Source of the DNA: SMWD01 sp964629475
GTDB lineage: Bacteria > Pseudomonadota > Gammaproteobacteria > Steroidobacterales > GCA-2729495
DNA: 64,000 nt
NCBI GenBank assembly: GCA_964629475.1
Contig: CAZVQW010000002.1
Coordinates: forward strand, 186,001-250,000
Direction of reading: 5' to 3'
Both the position numbers and the translations under genes were made by a program. The number at the start of each line of letters is the position of its first letter. The first letter of the stretch is position 1. Positions 28,444 through 38,725 of this stretch are shown here, in pieces. The notes under the pieces are model-generated. The model was not told the DNA's origin. It saw only the letters and a program-made list of their open reading frames with translations, and ran no database searches.

Positions 28444-28511
28444 TGTGGGAGCGGCTTTAGCCGCGATTAACTGGAGTTGGCATACTCATCGCGGCTAAAG
28501 CCGCTCCCACA
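28444..28511. repeat. REP-type palindrome, family A copy 2
   Basis: Arms identical to the copy at 14302 (TGTGGGAGCGGCTTTAGCCG..) around a 20-nt centre. It starts 1 nt after the greA stop and ends 9 nt before the yhbY stop, so it separates convergent genes. Confidence 0.92.
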
Positions 28512-28520
28512 ACGTCGATT

Positions 28521-28814
28521 TCATGGTAATTCGATTCCGGAATTTTTCTCGCGACGTCGAAATAAAATGACTGTATTCCCGATGCGGGCGACGAGACTGG
28601 CCTGTGATTTTTCGACCATTTCATCGATCGCGGCATCACGCGCCTCGCGATCGCCGACCCGCATCCTGACTTTGACGAGTTCGTGATGGTCCAGTGTCTG
28701 GCTCAATTCAGCGGTCAGGCCGGCGGAAATTCCGCCGGTGCCAACGTGGATTACAGGCTTGAGGTCGTGCGCCAGACCGCGCAGGTGTTTTTTCTGTTTT
28801 TCGTTCAATTGCAT
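28521..28814 (-). CDS. yhbY: CRM-domain RNA-binding protein YhbY
   Basis: 97-aa single CRM domain protein associated with the 50S ribosomal precursor. MQLNEKQKKHLRGLAHDLKP, VIHVGTGGISAGLTAEL and the end GNTVILFRRREKNSGIELP match the family, including the GxxG-type loop. The ATG at 28814 is chosen as the family N-terminus; the longer frame to 28841 overlaps the rlmE start. It is divergent from rlmE with only 19 nt between starts, the conserved yhbY/rlmE arrangement. Confidence 0.95.
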   Translation of the reverse strand: MQLNEKQKKHLRGLAHDLKPVIHVGTGGISAGLTAELSQTLDHHELVKVRMRVGDREARDAAIDEMVEKSQASLVARIGNTVILFRRREKNSGIELP

Positions 28815-28833
28815 CGTTCCGATTATAACGTTC

Positions 28834-29454
28834 ATGGCCAAAGGTTCATCCAGTAGTAATTGGCGTCGGCGTCAGGACTCCGATGAGTTTGTTAAGAGGG
28901 CGCAGGCTGAAGGGTGGCGTTCGCGTGCGATCTACAAGCTCAGCGAAATTCAGGAACGCGATCGACTCATGCGGCGTGGCGCATTCGTGCTCGACCTCGG
29001 TGCTGCGCCCGGAGCCTGGAGCCAGTATGCGAATAAAATCGTGGGGCCAGACGGGCGTGTCATCGCTGTCGACCTGTTGCCGATGGAGCCGATAGTCGAT
29101 GTCGAGGTTATTCAGGGCGATTTCCGCGAGGAGTCCGTATTACAAGAGGTGCTGTGCAGCATCGGGAATGACCGGTTTGACCTTGTTATGTCAGATATGG
29201 CCCCCAACATAAGTGGTACCAGGTCGGTCGATCAGCCCCGTTCCATGTATCTGGCGGAATTGGCGGCGGATCTGGCCTCGCGGGCCTTGGGCAAGCGTGG
29301 GGCTTTTGTCGTTAAACTGTTTCATGGCGAGGGTTTCGACGATTTTGTCCGTGCTATGCGTCGGCAGTACGAGACGGTCAGGGTCCGCAAGCCAAAGGCC
29401 TCGCGGCCTAACAGTCGTGAGACATACCTGGTAGCCCGCGATATTCGGTTATAG
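28834..29454 (+). CDS. rlmE: 23S rRNA (uridine-2'-O)-methyltransferase RlmE
   Basis: 206-aa SAM-dependent methylase of U2552 in 23S rRNA (FtsJ/RrmJ). SAM motif: VLDLGAAPGAWSQYA. The K-D-K-E set can be seen as Lys in RAIYKLSEI, Asp in VMSDMAPNISG, Lys in VVKLFHGEG and Glu in SRETYLVAR. The ATG at 28834 starts MAKGSSSSNWRRRQ, the family N-terminus. It is followed by ftsH, as in E. coli. Confidence 0.98.
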   Translation: MAKGSSSSNWRRRQDSDEFVKRAQAEGWRSRAIYKLSEIQERDRLMRRGAFVLDLGAAPGAWSQYANKIVGPDGRVIAVDLLPMEPIVDVEVIQGDFREESVLQEVLCSIGNDRFDLVMSDMAPNISGTRSVDQPRSMYLAELAADLASRALGKRGAFVVKLFHGEGFDDFVRAMRRQYETVRVRKPKASRPNSRETYLVARDIRL

Positions 29455-29532
29455 TAGGCTAGTCCGGATATACAGCTACATTAATAGTCACATCAGCGCT
29501 GTGTGAACCATGGCGAAGGAACGGAATCTGTT

Positions 29533-31455
<1,923 letters not shown>

Positions 31456-31508
31456 CAGCACAAAAGGGATCAGACCAACTGCTGTCCCAAAAACTTCAAC
31501 AACTCGCC

Positions 31509-31576
31509 TGTGGGAGCGGCTTTAGCCGCGATAATCCGGCAGTGGCGCGCCATTCGCGGCTAAAGCCGATCCCACA
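31509..31576. repeat. REP-type palindrome, family A copy 3, reaching into the folP 5' end
   Basis: Same arms as copies 1 and 2 except one substitution in the right arm (GATCCC for GCTCCC). Its right arm is open in frame with folP and contains a GTG at 31542, so it is either the folP 5' leader or part of its N-terminus. Confidence 0.92.
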
Positions 31577-31580
31577 AGAC

Positions 31581-32396
31581 GTGGCTGAGAAAAGGGATGC
31601 CGACTCCTTGTCGCCGCTCGTCATGGGCATTGTCAACGTCACACCCGATTCCTTTGCCGACGGCGGCAGATTCGTCGAAGCGTCGGCCGCGGTCGCGCAT
31701 GCGGCGGAATTGGTCGCCGCAGGCGCCGATATTCTCGATGTGGGTGGAGAATCGACCCGCCCCGGTGCCGCCGAAGTTCCGGTTGATGCGGAACTCGATC
31801 GTGTCATTCCGGTTATCGAGCGGTTGACGCAGGAATTCGATATTCCGGTTTCGGTCGATACCAGCAAAGCGCTTGTGATGCATGAGGCGGTGGCAGCAGG
31901 CGCCGCGATGATCAACGATGTTTGCGCACTCGAATCTGAGCATGCCCTGGATACGGTAGCCGGGCTTGGGGTGCCGGTTTGCCTGATGCATATGCAGGGT
32001 GAACCGCGCTCGATGCAGGATGCGCCGGCTTATGACAACGTCACGAGTGAGGTCATCGACTATCTGCGTAAGCGGGTAGACAGGTGTCTGAGTGTCGGTA
32101 TCGATGCACATGACATTATTCTCGATCCCGGTTTCGGCTTCGGCAAATCGCTGCAACATAATCTGCAGTTATTGCGCGAACTGGATCAATTGGTCGAGCT
32201 CGGGTTCCCGGTAATGGCCGGCTTGTCCCGCAAGTCGATGCTCGGTGCATTGACCGGTCGAGATGTCGATGATCGACTTGCCGGCAGTCTTGCGCTGGCG
32301 TTATTCGCTGCGCAGCAGGGTGCCGCTATAATCCGGGTTCACGATGTCGCTCCGACTGTGGATGTATTAAAGATACTGGGGCGCATGGTTCAATGA
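31581..32396 (+). CDS. folP: Dihydropteroate synthase
   Basis: 271-aa TIM-barrel enzyme that joins p-aminobenzoate to dihydropterin pyrophosphate in folate synthesis. Motifs: VMGIVNVTPDSFADGG (pterin site), ILDVGGESTRPGA, SVDTSKALVMHEAVAAGA, ILDPGFGFGKSLQHN, GLSRKSMLG and IIRVHDV. The GTG at 31581 puts 13 residues before VMGIVNV, close to E. coli FolP. A GTG at 31542 would begin inside the REP, and a TTG at 31608 is also possible; none has a good RBS. It is the second gene of ftsH-folP-glmM, the E. coli order. Confidence 0.95.
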   Translation: MAEKRDADSLSPLVMGIVNVTPDSFADGGRFVEASAAVAHAAELVAAGADILDVGGESTRPGAAEVPVDAELDRVIPVIERLTQEFDIPVSVDTSKALVMHEAVAAGAAMINDVCALESEHALDTVAGLGVPVCLMHMQGEPRSMQDAPAYDNVTSEVIDYLRKRVDRCLSVGIDAHDIILDPGFGFGKSLQHNLQLLRELDQLVELGFPVMAGLSRKSMLGALTGRDVDDRLAGSLALALFAAQQGAAIIRVHDVAPTVDVLKILGRMVQ

Positions 32397-32411
32397 AGCA
32401 AGGACGGACGA

Positions 32412-33746
32412 ATGGCTAGAAATTATTTCGGTACCGACGGGATTCGCGGTCGCGTTGGTAATGAGCCGATGACGGCGGAATTTGCATTACGTCTCGCCAG
32501 CGCTGCGGCGCGGGTGCTGGCCCCGGACGGCGGGCGCGTGGTCATCGGCAAAGATACCCGGGTATCGGGTTATATGTTCGAGTCGGCGCTCGAGGCCGGA
32601 TTCGTCGCAGCCGGCATGGACGTACTATTGCTCGGGCCGTTGCCGACGCCGGGAATTGCCGTTTTGACCAAAGCATTGAATGCCGATGTTGGTGTCGTGA
32701 TCAGTGCCTCACATAACCCGTATTGTGACAACGGGATCAAGTTTTTCGATGCCGACGGCTCTAAGTTGCCCGATTCGGTAGAGGAGCAGATCGAGGGTTT
32801 CCTGACCGAGCCCGCCATCACACGAGACTCGAGTTCACTCGGTCGCGCCAAGCGTGTCGGCAGCGCCCGTGAAGATTACCAGCGCTTCTGTCTGTCAACC
32901 GTGCCCGACGGGTTCAGTCTCGACAAGCTGAAGATTGTGCTCGATTGCTCGCATGGCGCCGGCTACAAGGTTGCGCCTCGCGTCATGACCGAACTGGGCG
33001 CTGAAATTATTCCAATCGGTTGTTCGCCAAACGGTAAAAACATCAACGATAGCTGCGGTACGACACACCCGGAGCTGATGACGGTGACGGTCAAGGCCGT
33101 TGGCGCAGACCTCGGCATTGCTTTCGACGGTGACGGTGATCGGGTCCTGATGGTCGATCACGAGGGCAATCTCATCGATGGCGATCAATTGTTATACGTC
33201 CTGGCAAAGGCACGGCATGCGAATGGCGATTTGTCGGGGCCGGTGGTGGGTACGCTGATGACCAACCTGGGTCTCGAGCGAGTGCTCGGTCAGCTCGGTA
33301 TCGACTTCAGGCGTGCCAACGTCGGCGATCGCTACATCATGGCGATGTTGAAAGAGAACGGCGGCCAGCTTGGCGGGGAAACATCCGGGCATTTGTTGTG
33401 CCTGGACAAGACGACGACTGGTGACGGCCTGGTTAGTGCGCTACAGATCCTGGCGGTTATGGTCGAGACCGGGCAATCTCTCGCTGAGCTGACCGGTGGC
33501 ATGCCTCGTTTGCCGCAGACCCTGATCAATGTCCGCACCGAATCCCGGATCGATCTCGATGCCTCGGCCGAGATTCAGGACATCATCAACGGCGCCACAC
33601 AAAAGATAGCCGAGCGTGGACGGATCCTGATCCGGGCTTCGGGGACCGAGCCCGTCGTCAGGGTCATGGTGGAGGGCGAGGATGAGGGTGAGGTAAATCA
33701 ACTCGCCGCTGAACTTGCCGATGCGATTAGCCGCATCGCGGCTTAG
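32412..33746 (+). CDS. glmM: Phosphoglucosamine mutase
   Basis: 444-aa enzyme that converts glucosamine-6-P to glucosamine-1-P for peptidoglycan and LPS. Motifs: NYFGTDGIRGRVG, the phosphoserine loop VVISASHNPYCDNGIKFF, the metal loop FDGDGDRVLMVD, the sugar loop GETSGHLL, and the phosphate-binding RASGTEPVVRVMVEG. The ATG at 32412 has AAGGACGG upstream. 15 nt separate it from folP. Confidence 0.98.
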   Translation: MARNYFGTDGIRGRVGNEPMTAEFALRLASAAARVLAPDGGRVVIGKDTRVSGYMFESALEAGFVAAGMDVLLLGPLPTPGIAVLTKALNADVGVVISASHNPYCDNGIKFFDADGSKLPDSVEEQIEGFLTEPAITRDSSSLGRAKRVGSAREDYQRFCLSTVPDGFSLDKLKIVLDCSHGAGYKVAPRVMTELGAEIIPIGCSPNGKNINDSCGTTHPELMTVTVKAVGADLGIAFDGDGDRVLMVDHEGNLIDGDQLLYVLAKARHANGDLSGPVVGTLMTNLGLERVLGQLGIDFRRANVGDRYIMAMLKENGGQLGGETSGHLLCLDKTTTGDGLVSALQILAVMVETGQSLAELTGGMPRLPQTLINVRTESRIDLDASAEIQDIINGATQKIAERGRILIRASGTEPVVRVMVEGEDEGEVNQLAAELADAISRIAA

Positions 33747-33777
33747 AATAACCCCAGCAACTAACGAATGGGAACAG

Positions 33778-33848
33778 CCGTAGGAGCGGCTTCCAGCCGC
33801 GATTTCCTGCGACGGCACATCAATCGCGGCTGGAAGCCGCTCCTACGG
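33778..33848. repeat. REP-type palindrome, family B copy 2
   Basis: Arms CCGTAGGAGCGGCTTCCAGC.. and the exact reverse complement, with a 17-nt centre. It lies between glmM and tpiA in the same orientation. It shares the CTTCCAG core with the copy at 17031. Confidence 0.92.
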
Positions 33849-33963
33849 AAGTTGCCGGATTTTCACCTGCTGACCTCACGATCCCATTGATTTCCGGGGG
33901 CCGGGAAGCTAACCTTCGCGCACCTTTTGTGACGGCCGGCGAATCAATCGTCAAGGCAAACCC

Positions 33964-34725
33964 ATGAGAACCAAACTTGTTGCCGGAAACTGGAAGCTGA
34001 ACGGCTCCCGGGATGCAAATCAGCGCCTCGTATCGGGCATTCTGGCGGGTGCCGGACAGGCAGCCGGTGCCGAGATATTACTCTGTCCGCCGTATGTTTA
34101 TTTGCCGCAGGTTGACGCACAGTGTGCGGACAGTGCGGTCATGCTCGGCGCTCAGGACGTCGCTGCCCAGGCGGAGGGTGCCTTTACGGGCGAAGTTGCC
34201 GCACCGATGCTCAGGGAGGTTGGGTGCAGCCACGTTATCGTCGGCCATTCCGAGCGCCGCTCGTTGTTTGGCGATACCGACGAGGTTGTCGCAGCCAAGT
34301 TCAAGGCCGCTCACGAGCAAGGTCTGATACCAATCCTGTGTGTCGGTGAGAGCCTGGAAGAACGCGAATCCGGCGTGACGATGGCGGTTATCGACCGGCA
34401 GGTTGGTGCGGTGCTCGATGCGGCCGGCGTAGAGCTTTTTGCCGCCGGCATCATTGCCTACGAACCGGTATGGGCCATTGGAACGGGCTTGACGGCGACA
34501 CCGGAGCAGGCCCAGGAAGTACATGCTCATATCCGTTCGGTCATCGCCGCGAGCGATGCTAAAATTGCTGCCGGCCTCAGGATTTTGTACGGGGGCAGCG
34601 TAAAGGGCGCGAATGCTGCGGAGCTATTCGACATGGAAGATATAGACGGTGGGCTGATCGGCGGCGCATCCCTCGATGCCGATGATTTTCTGGCGATTTG
34701 CCGGGCCGCCGCAGGAACCAACTAG
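33964..34725 (+). CDS. tpiA: Triosephosphate isomerase
   Basis: 253-aa TIM-barrel glycolytic enzyme. The catalytic residues are visible: Lys in LVAGNWKLNG, His in VIVGHSERRSLFGD and Glu in IIAYEPVWAIGTG. The phosphate loop is ILYGGSVKGANAAEL, ending with GGLIGGASLD. The start ATG has AAGG upstream. The secG start codon follows the stop with no gap. Confidence 0.98.
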   Translation: MRTKLVAGNWKLNGSRDANQRLVSGILAGAGQAAGAEILLCPPYVYLPQVDAQCADSAVMLGAQDVAAQAEGAFTGEVAAPMLREVGCSHVIVGHSERRSLFGDTDEVVAAKFKAAHEQGLIPILCVGESLEERESGVTMAVIDRQVGAVLDAAGVELFAAGIIAYEPVWAIGTGLTATPEQAQEVHAHIRSVIAASDAKIAAGLRILYGGSVKGANAAELFDMEDIDGGLIGGASLDADDFLAICRAAAGTN

Positions 34726-35166
34726 ATGTTCAACTTACATTCAGCTGTGCTGATAGCACACATTATTATATCGGCGGGGATCATCTTCCTCGTGCTGCTA
34801 CAGCGTGGCAAAGGCGCCGATGCCGGTGCAGCTTTCGGCGCCGGTGCATCCGGTACGGTTTTCGGTGCGAAGGGTTCCGCGAATTTTCTGTCGCGGACAA
34901 CTGCTGTGCTGGCGACCTTGTTTTTTGTTACCAGCCTCAGCCTGGCTTTTCTCGGTTCCCGGCAGCAGACATCGGAGAGCCTGATGGATAGCGTGGTGAC
35001 GCCGGCCGAAGATATCTCCAGTGCGATGCCGATAACCGACGGCGGGTCCTCTGCCGATGGGGCCGCAGCAACGGACGATTTGCCCGGTTTGCCTGAGCTT
35101 GATACGCCGGCAAGCAACGAATTACCGCCGAACGAGGGAGCAGCAGAAGAGGAGTTGAGTCCCTGA
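34726..35166 (+). CDS. secG: Protein-export membrane protein SecG
   Basis: 146-aa subunit of SecYEG. It has two membrane helices (SAVLIAHIIISAGIIFLVLL and AVLATLFFVTSLSLAFLG) around the conserved cytoplasmic QRGKGADAGAAFGAGASGTVFG. The Ala/Glu/Asp-rich C-terminal tail is longer than in E. coli SecG (110 aa), which is common in related bacteria. It directly follows tpiA, and the tRNA-Leu gene follows. Confidence 0.95.
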   Translation: MFNLHSAVLIAHIIISAGIIFLVLLQRGKGADAGAAFGAGASGTVFGAKGSANFLSRTTAVLATLFFVTSLSLAFLGSRQQTSESLMDSVVTPAEDISSAMPITDGGSSADGAAATDDLPGLPELDTPASNELPPNEGAAEEELSP

Positions 35167-35229
35167 CGAAGGTACTTGCCCGATCCGTATGGTTGGTTGT
35201 TACGGGCATTTACGTAGTTCATTAAATAA

Positions 35230-35314
35230 GCCGATGTGGTGGAATTGGTAGACACGCTGTCTTGAGGGGGCAGTGGCGTAAGCCGTGCCGGTTCGAGTCC
35301 GGCCATCGGCACCA
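35230..35314 (+). tRNA. tRNA-Leu (anticodon GAG)
   Basis: 85 nt including the encoded CCA. Acceptor GCCGATG / CATCGGC. Anticodon stem CTGTC / GGCAG around loop TTGAGGG (anticodon GAG). It has a long variable arm (GGCGTAAGCC region), typical of Leu, and T-arm CCGGTTCGAGTCCGG. It lies between secG and nuoA, a position conserved in many gammaproteobacteria. Confidence 0.98.
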
Positions 35315-35373
35315 TAGTTGACTCCTTGATTCGTGTCTTCGCGTGATCATGAATGTATTCTGAGGAATAGTAA

Positions 35374-35730
35374 GTGCTGCAGGGATATTTGCCGGTTCTC
35401 GTGTTTCTGGCAGTTGCCGTCGGACTCGGCGTCGTGCTGTTGGGCCTGGGACTCATTCTGGGTGGCGGACAGAAAGACGCGGAAAAGCTGTCGCCTTATG
35501 AGTGCGGGTTCGAACCGTTCGAGGACAGCCGCATCAAGTTCGATGTTCGTTATTACCTGGTCGCCATCCTGTTCATAATTTTCGATCTGGAAATTGCCTT
35601 CCTGTTCCCGTGGGCCGTGTCGCTGGACACTGTCGGCACGTTCGGCATCATCGCGATGGGCATCTTCCTCGCAGTACTCGTCGTCGGGTTTATCTATGAG
35701 TGGAAGAAGGGTGCGCTGGAATGGGATTGA
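35374..35730 (+). CDS. nuoA: NADH-quinone oxidoreductase subunit A
   Basis: 118-aa membrane subunit of complex I with three helices. The loop KLSPYECGFEPFEDSRIKFDVRYY-type string (SPYECGFEPF) is diagnostic; its Cys and Glu/Asp sit at the quinone-site entrance. GTG start at 35374. First of 14 nuo genes; the promoter is not obvious but must lie after the tRNA-Leu. It overlaps nuoB by 10 nt. Confidence 0.97.
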   Translation: MLQGYLPVLVFLAVAVGLGVVLLGLGLILGGGQKDAEKLSPYECGFEPFEDSRIKFDVRYYLVAILFIIFDLEIAFLFPWAVSLDTVGTFGIIAMGIFLAVLVVGFIYEWKKGALEWD

Positions 35731-36254
35731 CGACGTCGAACCAGAACCTGGCCCCGGCTGATCTCGGTCCACATGAGACGCCTGCCGACATCCTCGAGCA
35801 GCGTGGTTTTTTCGTCACTAATATCGATGCCTTGTATAACTGGGCACGCACCGGTTCGATGTGGCCGATGACGTTCGGCCTGGCCTGCTGCGCCGTAGAG
35901 ATGATGCATGCCGGTGCTTCCCGATACGATCTTGACCGCTTCGGCGTCATATTTCGTCCGAGTCCCCGTCAGTCCGACGTCATGATCGTCGCCGGCACGC
36001 TGACCAACAAGATGGCGCCGGCACTGCGCAAGGTCTGGGACCAGATGCCGGAGCCCAAGTGGTGCATCTCGATGGGTTCATGCGCGAACGGTGGCGGCTA
36101 CTATCACTATTCTTATGCCGTGGTGCGTGGCTGTGATCGCGTCGTGCCGGTCGATGTTTATGTGCCGGGCTGTCCACCCACCGCTGAAGCATTGATGTAC
36201 GGCATTCTGCAACTGCAGGACAAGATCCGGCGGACCAACACGATATCCCGATGA
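35721..36254 (+). CDS. nuoB: NADH-quinone oxidoreductase subunit B
   Basis: 177-aa peripheral subunit that carries iron-sulfur cluster N2, the last electron carrier before quinone. The cluster Cys are in FGLACCAVEMMH (adjacent pair), SMGSCANGGG and VPGCPPTAEA. The ATG at 35721 overlaps the end of nuoA; a longer frame from 35700 was rejected. Overlaps nuoC by 4 nt. Confidence 0.97.
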   Translation: MGLTTSNQNLAPADLGPHETPADILEQRGFFVTNIDALYNWARTGSMWPMTFGLACCAVEMMHAGASRYDLDRFGVIFRPSPRQSDVMIVAGTLTNKMAPALRKVWDQMPEPKWCISMGSCANGGGYYHYSYAVVRGCDRVVPVDVYVPGCPPTAEALMYGILQLQDKIRRTNTISR

Positions 36255-36946
36255 AACCACGTTACCAGGCATTGGCGCAGAAAATATCAGCGCGCTTCGG
36301 TGATCGCCTGAGCGCTGTCGACTCGACCTGCGGCGAGCTGACCTATGAAGTTGATAAAAACGATTTGCTTGAAGTTGCGACATCACTGCGCGATGAAGAA
36401 GATTTTTGTTTCGAAATGCTCATCGATGCCTGTGGTGTCGATTACCTGACCTACGGTCAGGCGGAATGGCAAACCGACGATGCGACGTCATCCGGATTTA
36501 GTCGTGCAGTCGTACCGAAAAATATTGTGCCCGATGCGGATACTAAATTTGATCCGCGTCGTTTTGCGGTGGTTTATCACCTGTTGTCGATCAGCCGTAA
36601 CCAGCGGGTGCGACTGCGTGTATTTACCGGCACCGGCAATCCGCCGGTCGTGCCGTCGGTTGTCGATATCTGGAATGGTGCGAACTGGTTTGAGCGCGAA
36701 GCGTTCGACATGTTCGGCATCCTGTTCGAGGGACACCCGGATCTGCGGCGCATTTTGACCGATTACGGCTTTATCGGACATGCATTTCGCAAGGATTTTC
36801 CACTGGTCGGCAACGTCGAGGTTCGCTACGACCCGGAGCGCAGCCGCGTGGTGTACCAGCCGGTCAGCATCGAGCCACGGATCCTCGTGCCGCGTGTCAT
36901 TCGCGATGACAATCGTTACTCAGAACAGTTGCAGGACGACCAGTAG
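36251..36946 (+). CDS. nuoC: NADH-quinone oxidoreductase subunit C
   Basis: 231-aa 30-kDa subunit of the hydrophilic arm. The strings LIDACGVDYLTYGQ, FAVVYHLLSISRNQRVRLRV and WFEREAFDMFGILFEGHPDL-type motif (EREAFDMFGI) followed by RRILTDYGFIGHAFRKDFPL identify it. It is a separate gene from nuoD, unlike E. coli where the two are fused. The stop overlaps the nuoD GTG by 1 nt. Confidence 0.97.
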   Translation: MKPRYQALAQKISARFGDRLSAVDSTCGELTYEVDKNDLLEVATSLRDEEDFCFEMLIDACGVDYLTYGQAEWQTDDATSSGFSRAVVPKNIVPDADTKFDPRRFAVVYHLLSISRNQRVRLRVFTGTGNPPVVPSVVDIWNGANWFEREAFDMFGILFEGHPDLRRILTDYGFIGHAFRKDFPLVGNVEVRYDPERSRVVYQPVSIEPRILVPRVIRDDNRYSEQLQDDQ

Positions 36947-38199
36947 TGGCTGAAATTCAAAGTTATACGATGAATTTCGGCCCGCAGCACCCGGCCGCGC
37001 ATGGCGTTTTGCGCCTCGTGCTAGAAATGGATGGTGAGGTTGTTCTGAATGCCGACCCGCACGTCGGGTTGTTGCACCGGGGCACCGAGAAGCTTGCCGA
37101 GTCGAAGCCTTATAACCAGAGCATCGGTTACATGGACCGCCTGGATTACATATCGATGATGCTTAACGAGCACGGATATGTTCTGGCTATCGAAAAACTG
37201 CTTGGTTTTGACGTGCCGGTTCGCGCTCAATATATCCGCGTCATGTTCGACGAGATCACGCGCATTCTGAATCACCTGTTCTGGATCGGCGCCCACGGTC
37301 TCGACGTTGGTGCGATGACAATGTTCCTGTATTGCTTCCGCGAACGTGAAGATCTGGTGGATTGTTACGAGGCGGTTTCCGGTGCGCGCATGCACGCAAC
37401 CTATTACCGGCCCGGGGGTGTTTATCGCGATCTGCCGGATGACATGCCGAAGCATGAACCGAACAAGTGGCGTTCGAACAAGGATATTGCGCGGCTGAAC
37501 AAAAACCGCGACGGATCGCTTCTCGATTTCATCGAGGATTTCACGAATCGTTTCCCCGGCCGCATCGATGAATACGAGACGTTGCTGACCGATAACCGGA
37601 TCTGGAAACAACGGACCGTCGATATCGGCATCGTATCGCCGGAGCGTGCGATGCAGCTGGGCTTCTCCGGTCCGATGCTGCGTGGCTCGGGCATTGAGTG
37701 GGACCTGCGCAAGAAGCAGCCTTATGAAGTGTATGCCGATCTGGATTTCGATATTCCGGTTGGCGTCAACGGCGATTGTTACGACCGCTATCTCGTGCGG
37801 ATGGAAGAGATGCGCCAGTCGAACCGGATCGTGAAGCAGTGCATCGACTGGCTGCGCAGTAATCCCGGCCCCGTGATGATCGATGATCCGAAAATTGCTC
37901 CCCCGAAACGCGTGGACATGAAGGACGATATGGAATCGTTGATTCACCACTTCAAACTATTCACGGAAGGTTTCACCGTGCCGGCCGGCGAAGCCTATGC
38001 GGCAGTCGAGCACTCGAAGGGTGAATTCGGCGTCTATATTGTTTCCGACGGGGCCAACAAGCCGTATCGCGTGAAGATCCGTGCACCGGGGTTTGCGCAT
38101 ATTTCATCGATGCATGAAATGGTGGTCGGGCACATGCTGGCCGATGTCGTTGCCGTTATCGGCACGCAGGATATCGTGTTTGGCGAGATCGACCGCTGA
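36946..38199 (+). CDS. nuoD: NADH-quinone oxidoreductase subunit D
   Basis: 417-aa 49-kDa subunit that lines the quinone pocket. The N-terminal MNFGPQHPAAHGVLRLVLEM holds the quinone-binding His; HVGLLHRGTEKLAE, LFWIGAHGLDVGAMT and the end DVVAVIGTQDIVFGEIDR are diagnostic. The GTG at 36946 overlaps the nuoC stop (TAGTG). It is related to the hydrogenase large subunit but lacks the NiFe cysteines. Confidence 0.98.
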   Translation: MAEIQSYTMNFGPQHPAAHGVLRLVLEMDGEVVLNADPHVGLLHRGTEKLAESKPYNQSIGYMDRLDYISMMLNEHGYVLAIEKLLGFDVPVRAQYIRVMFDEITRILNHLFWIGAHGLDVGAMTMFLYCFREREDLVDCYEAVSGARMHATYYRPGGVYRDLPDDMPKHEPNKWRSNKDIARLNKNRDGSLLDFIEDFTNRFPGRIDEYETLLTDNRIWKQRTVDIGIVSPERAMQLGFSGPMLRGSGIEWDLRKKQPYEVYADLDFDIPVGVNGDCYDRYLVRMEEMRQSNRIVKQCIDWLRSNPGPVMIDDPKIAPPKRVDMKDDMESLIHHFKLFTEGFTVPAGEAYAAVEHSKGEFGVYIVSDGANKPYRVKIRAPGFAHISSMHEMVVGHMLADVVAVIGTQDIVFGEIDR

Positions 38200-38222
38200 C
38201 GCGACGGCAAGGATCAGGGTTC

Positions 38223-38723
38223 ATGGACTCAGCACAAAGTCATTCGCTACTGACCGGGCATACCCGCGACGAGATTGACAGCTGGCGCGCGAAGTTTCCG
38301 GAAGGACGGCAGCGATCAGCCGTCATTGCGGCATTGCACGCGGCTCAGCATCAGAACAACGGTTATCTGACCCGCGAGTTGATGGAGGCGGTAGGCGAGT
38401 ATCTCGATGTGCCTGCGATCAATGTGTTTCAGGTCGCGGCATTTTATTCGATGTTCGAAGCCGAATCATGCGGTCGTCACAGCATCTCGGTCTGTACGAA
38501 TATTTCCTGCATGTTACGTGGTGGCGAGAAATTGCTGGGCCATATAGAGAAGAGGCTGGGTATCAAGGTCGGCGAAAGTACATCCGACGGCAAGTTTCAC
38601 CTGAAGAAGGAAGAAGAGTGCCTGGCTGCCTGCACCGGTGCGCCGATGATGATGGTCGATCACAAATACTACGAGAACCTCACTCCGGCGGGCATCGACG
38701 AAATCCTGGATGCCATTGAATAG
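38223..38723 (+). CDS. nuoE: NADH-quinone oxidoreductase subunit E
   Basis: 166-aa 24-kDa subunit with a thioredoxin-like fold that binds 2Fe-2S cluster N1a. The four ligands are in SVCTNISCMLRGG (C-x4-C) and EECLAACTGAPMMMVD (C-x3-C). The N-terminal helix region YLDVPAINVFQVAAFYSMF is typical. Start ATG at 38223, 23 nt after nuoD; nuoF starts 2 nt after the stop. Confidence 0.97.
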   Translation: MDSAQSHSLLTGHTRDEIDSWRAKFPEGRQRSAVIAALHAAQHQNNGYLTRELMEAVGEYLDVPAINVFQVAAFYSMFEAESCGRHSISVCTNISCMLRGGEKLLGHIEKRLGIKVGESTSDGKFHLKKEEECLAACTGAPMMMVDHKYYENLTPAGIDEILDAIE

Positions 38724-38725
38724 AT

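Noticed and set aside
37021..37950. 309-codon minus-strand open frame inside nuoD
   Set aside because: Antisense shadow of nuoD.
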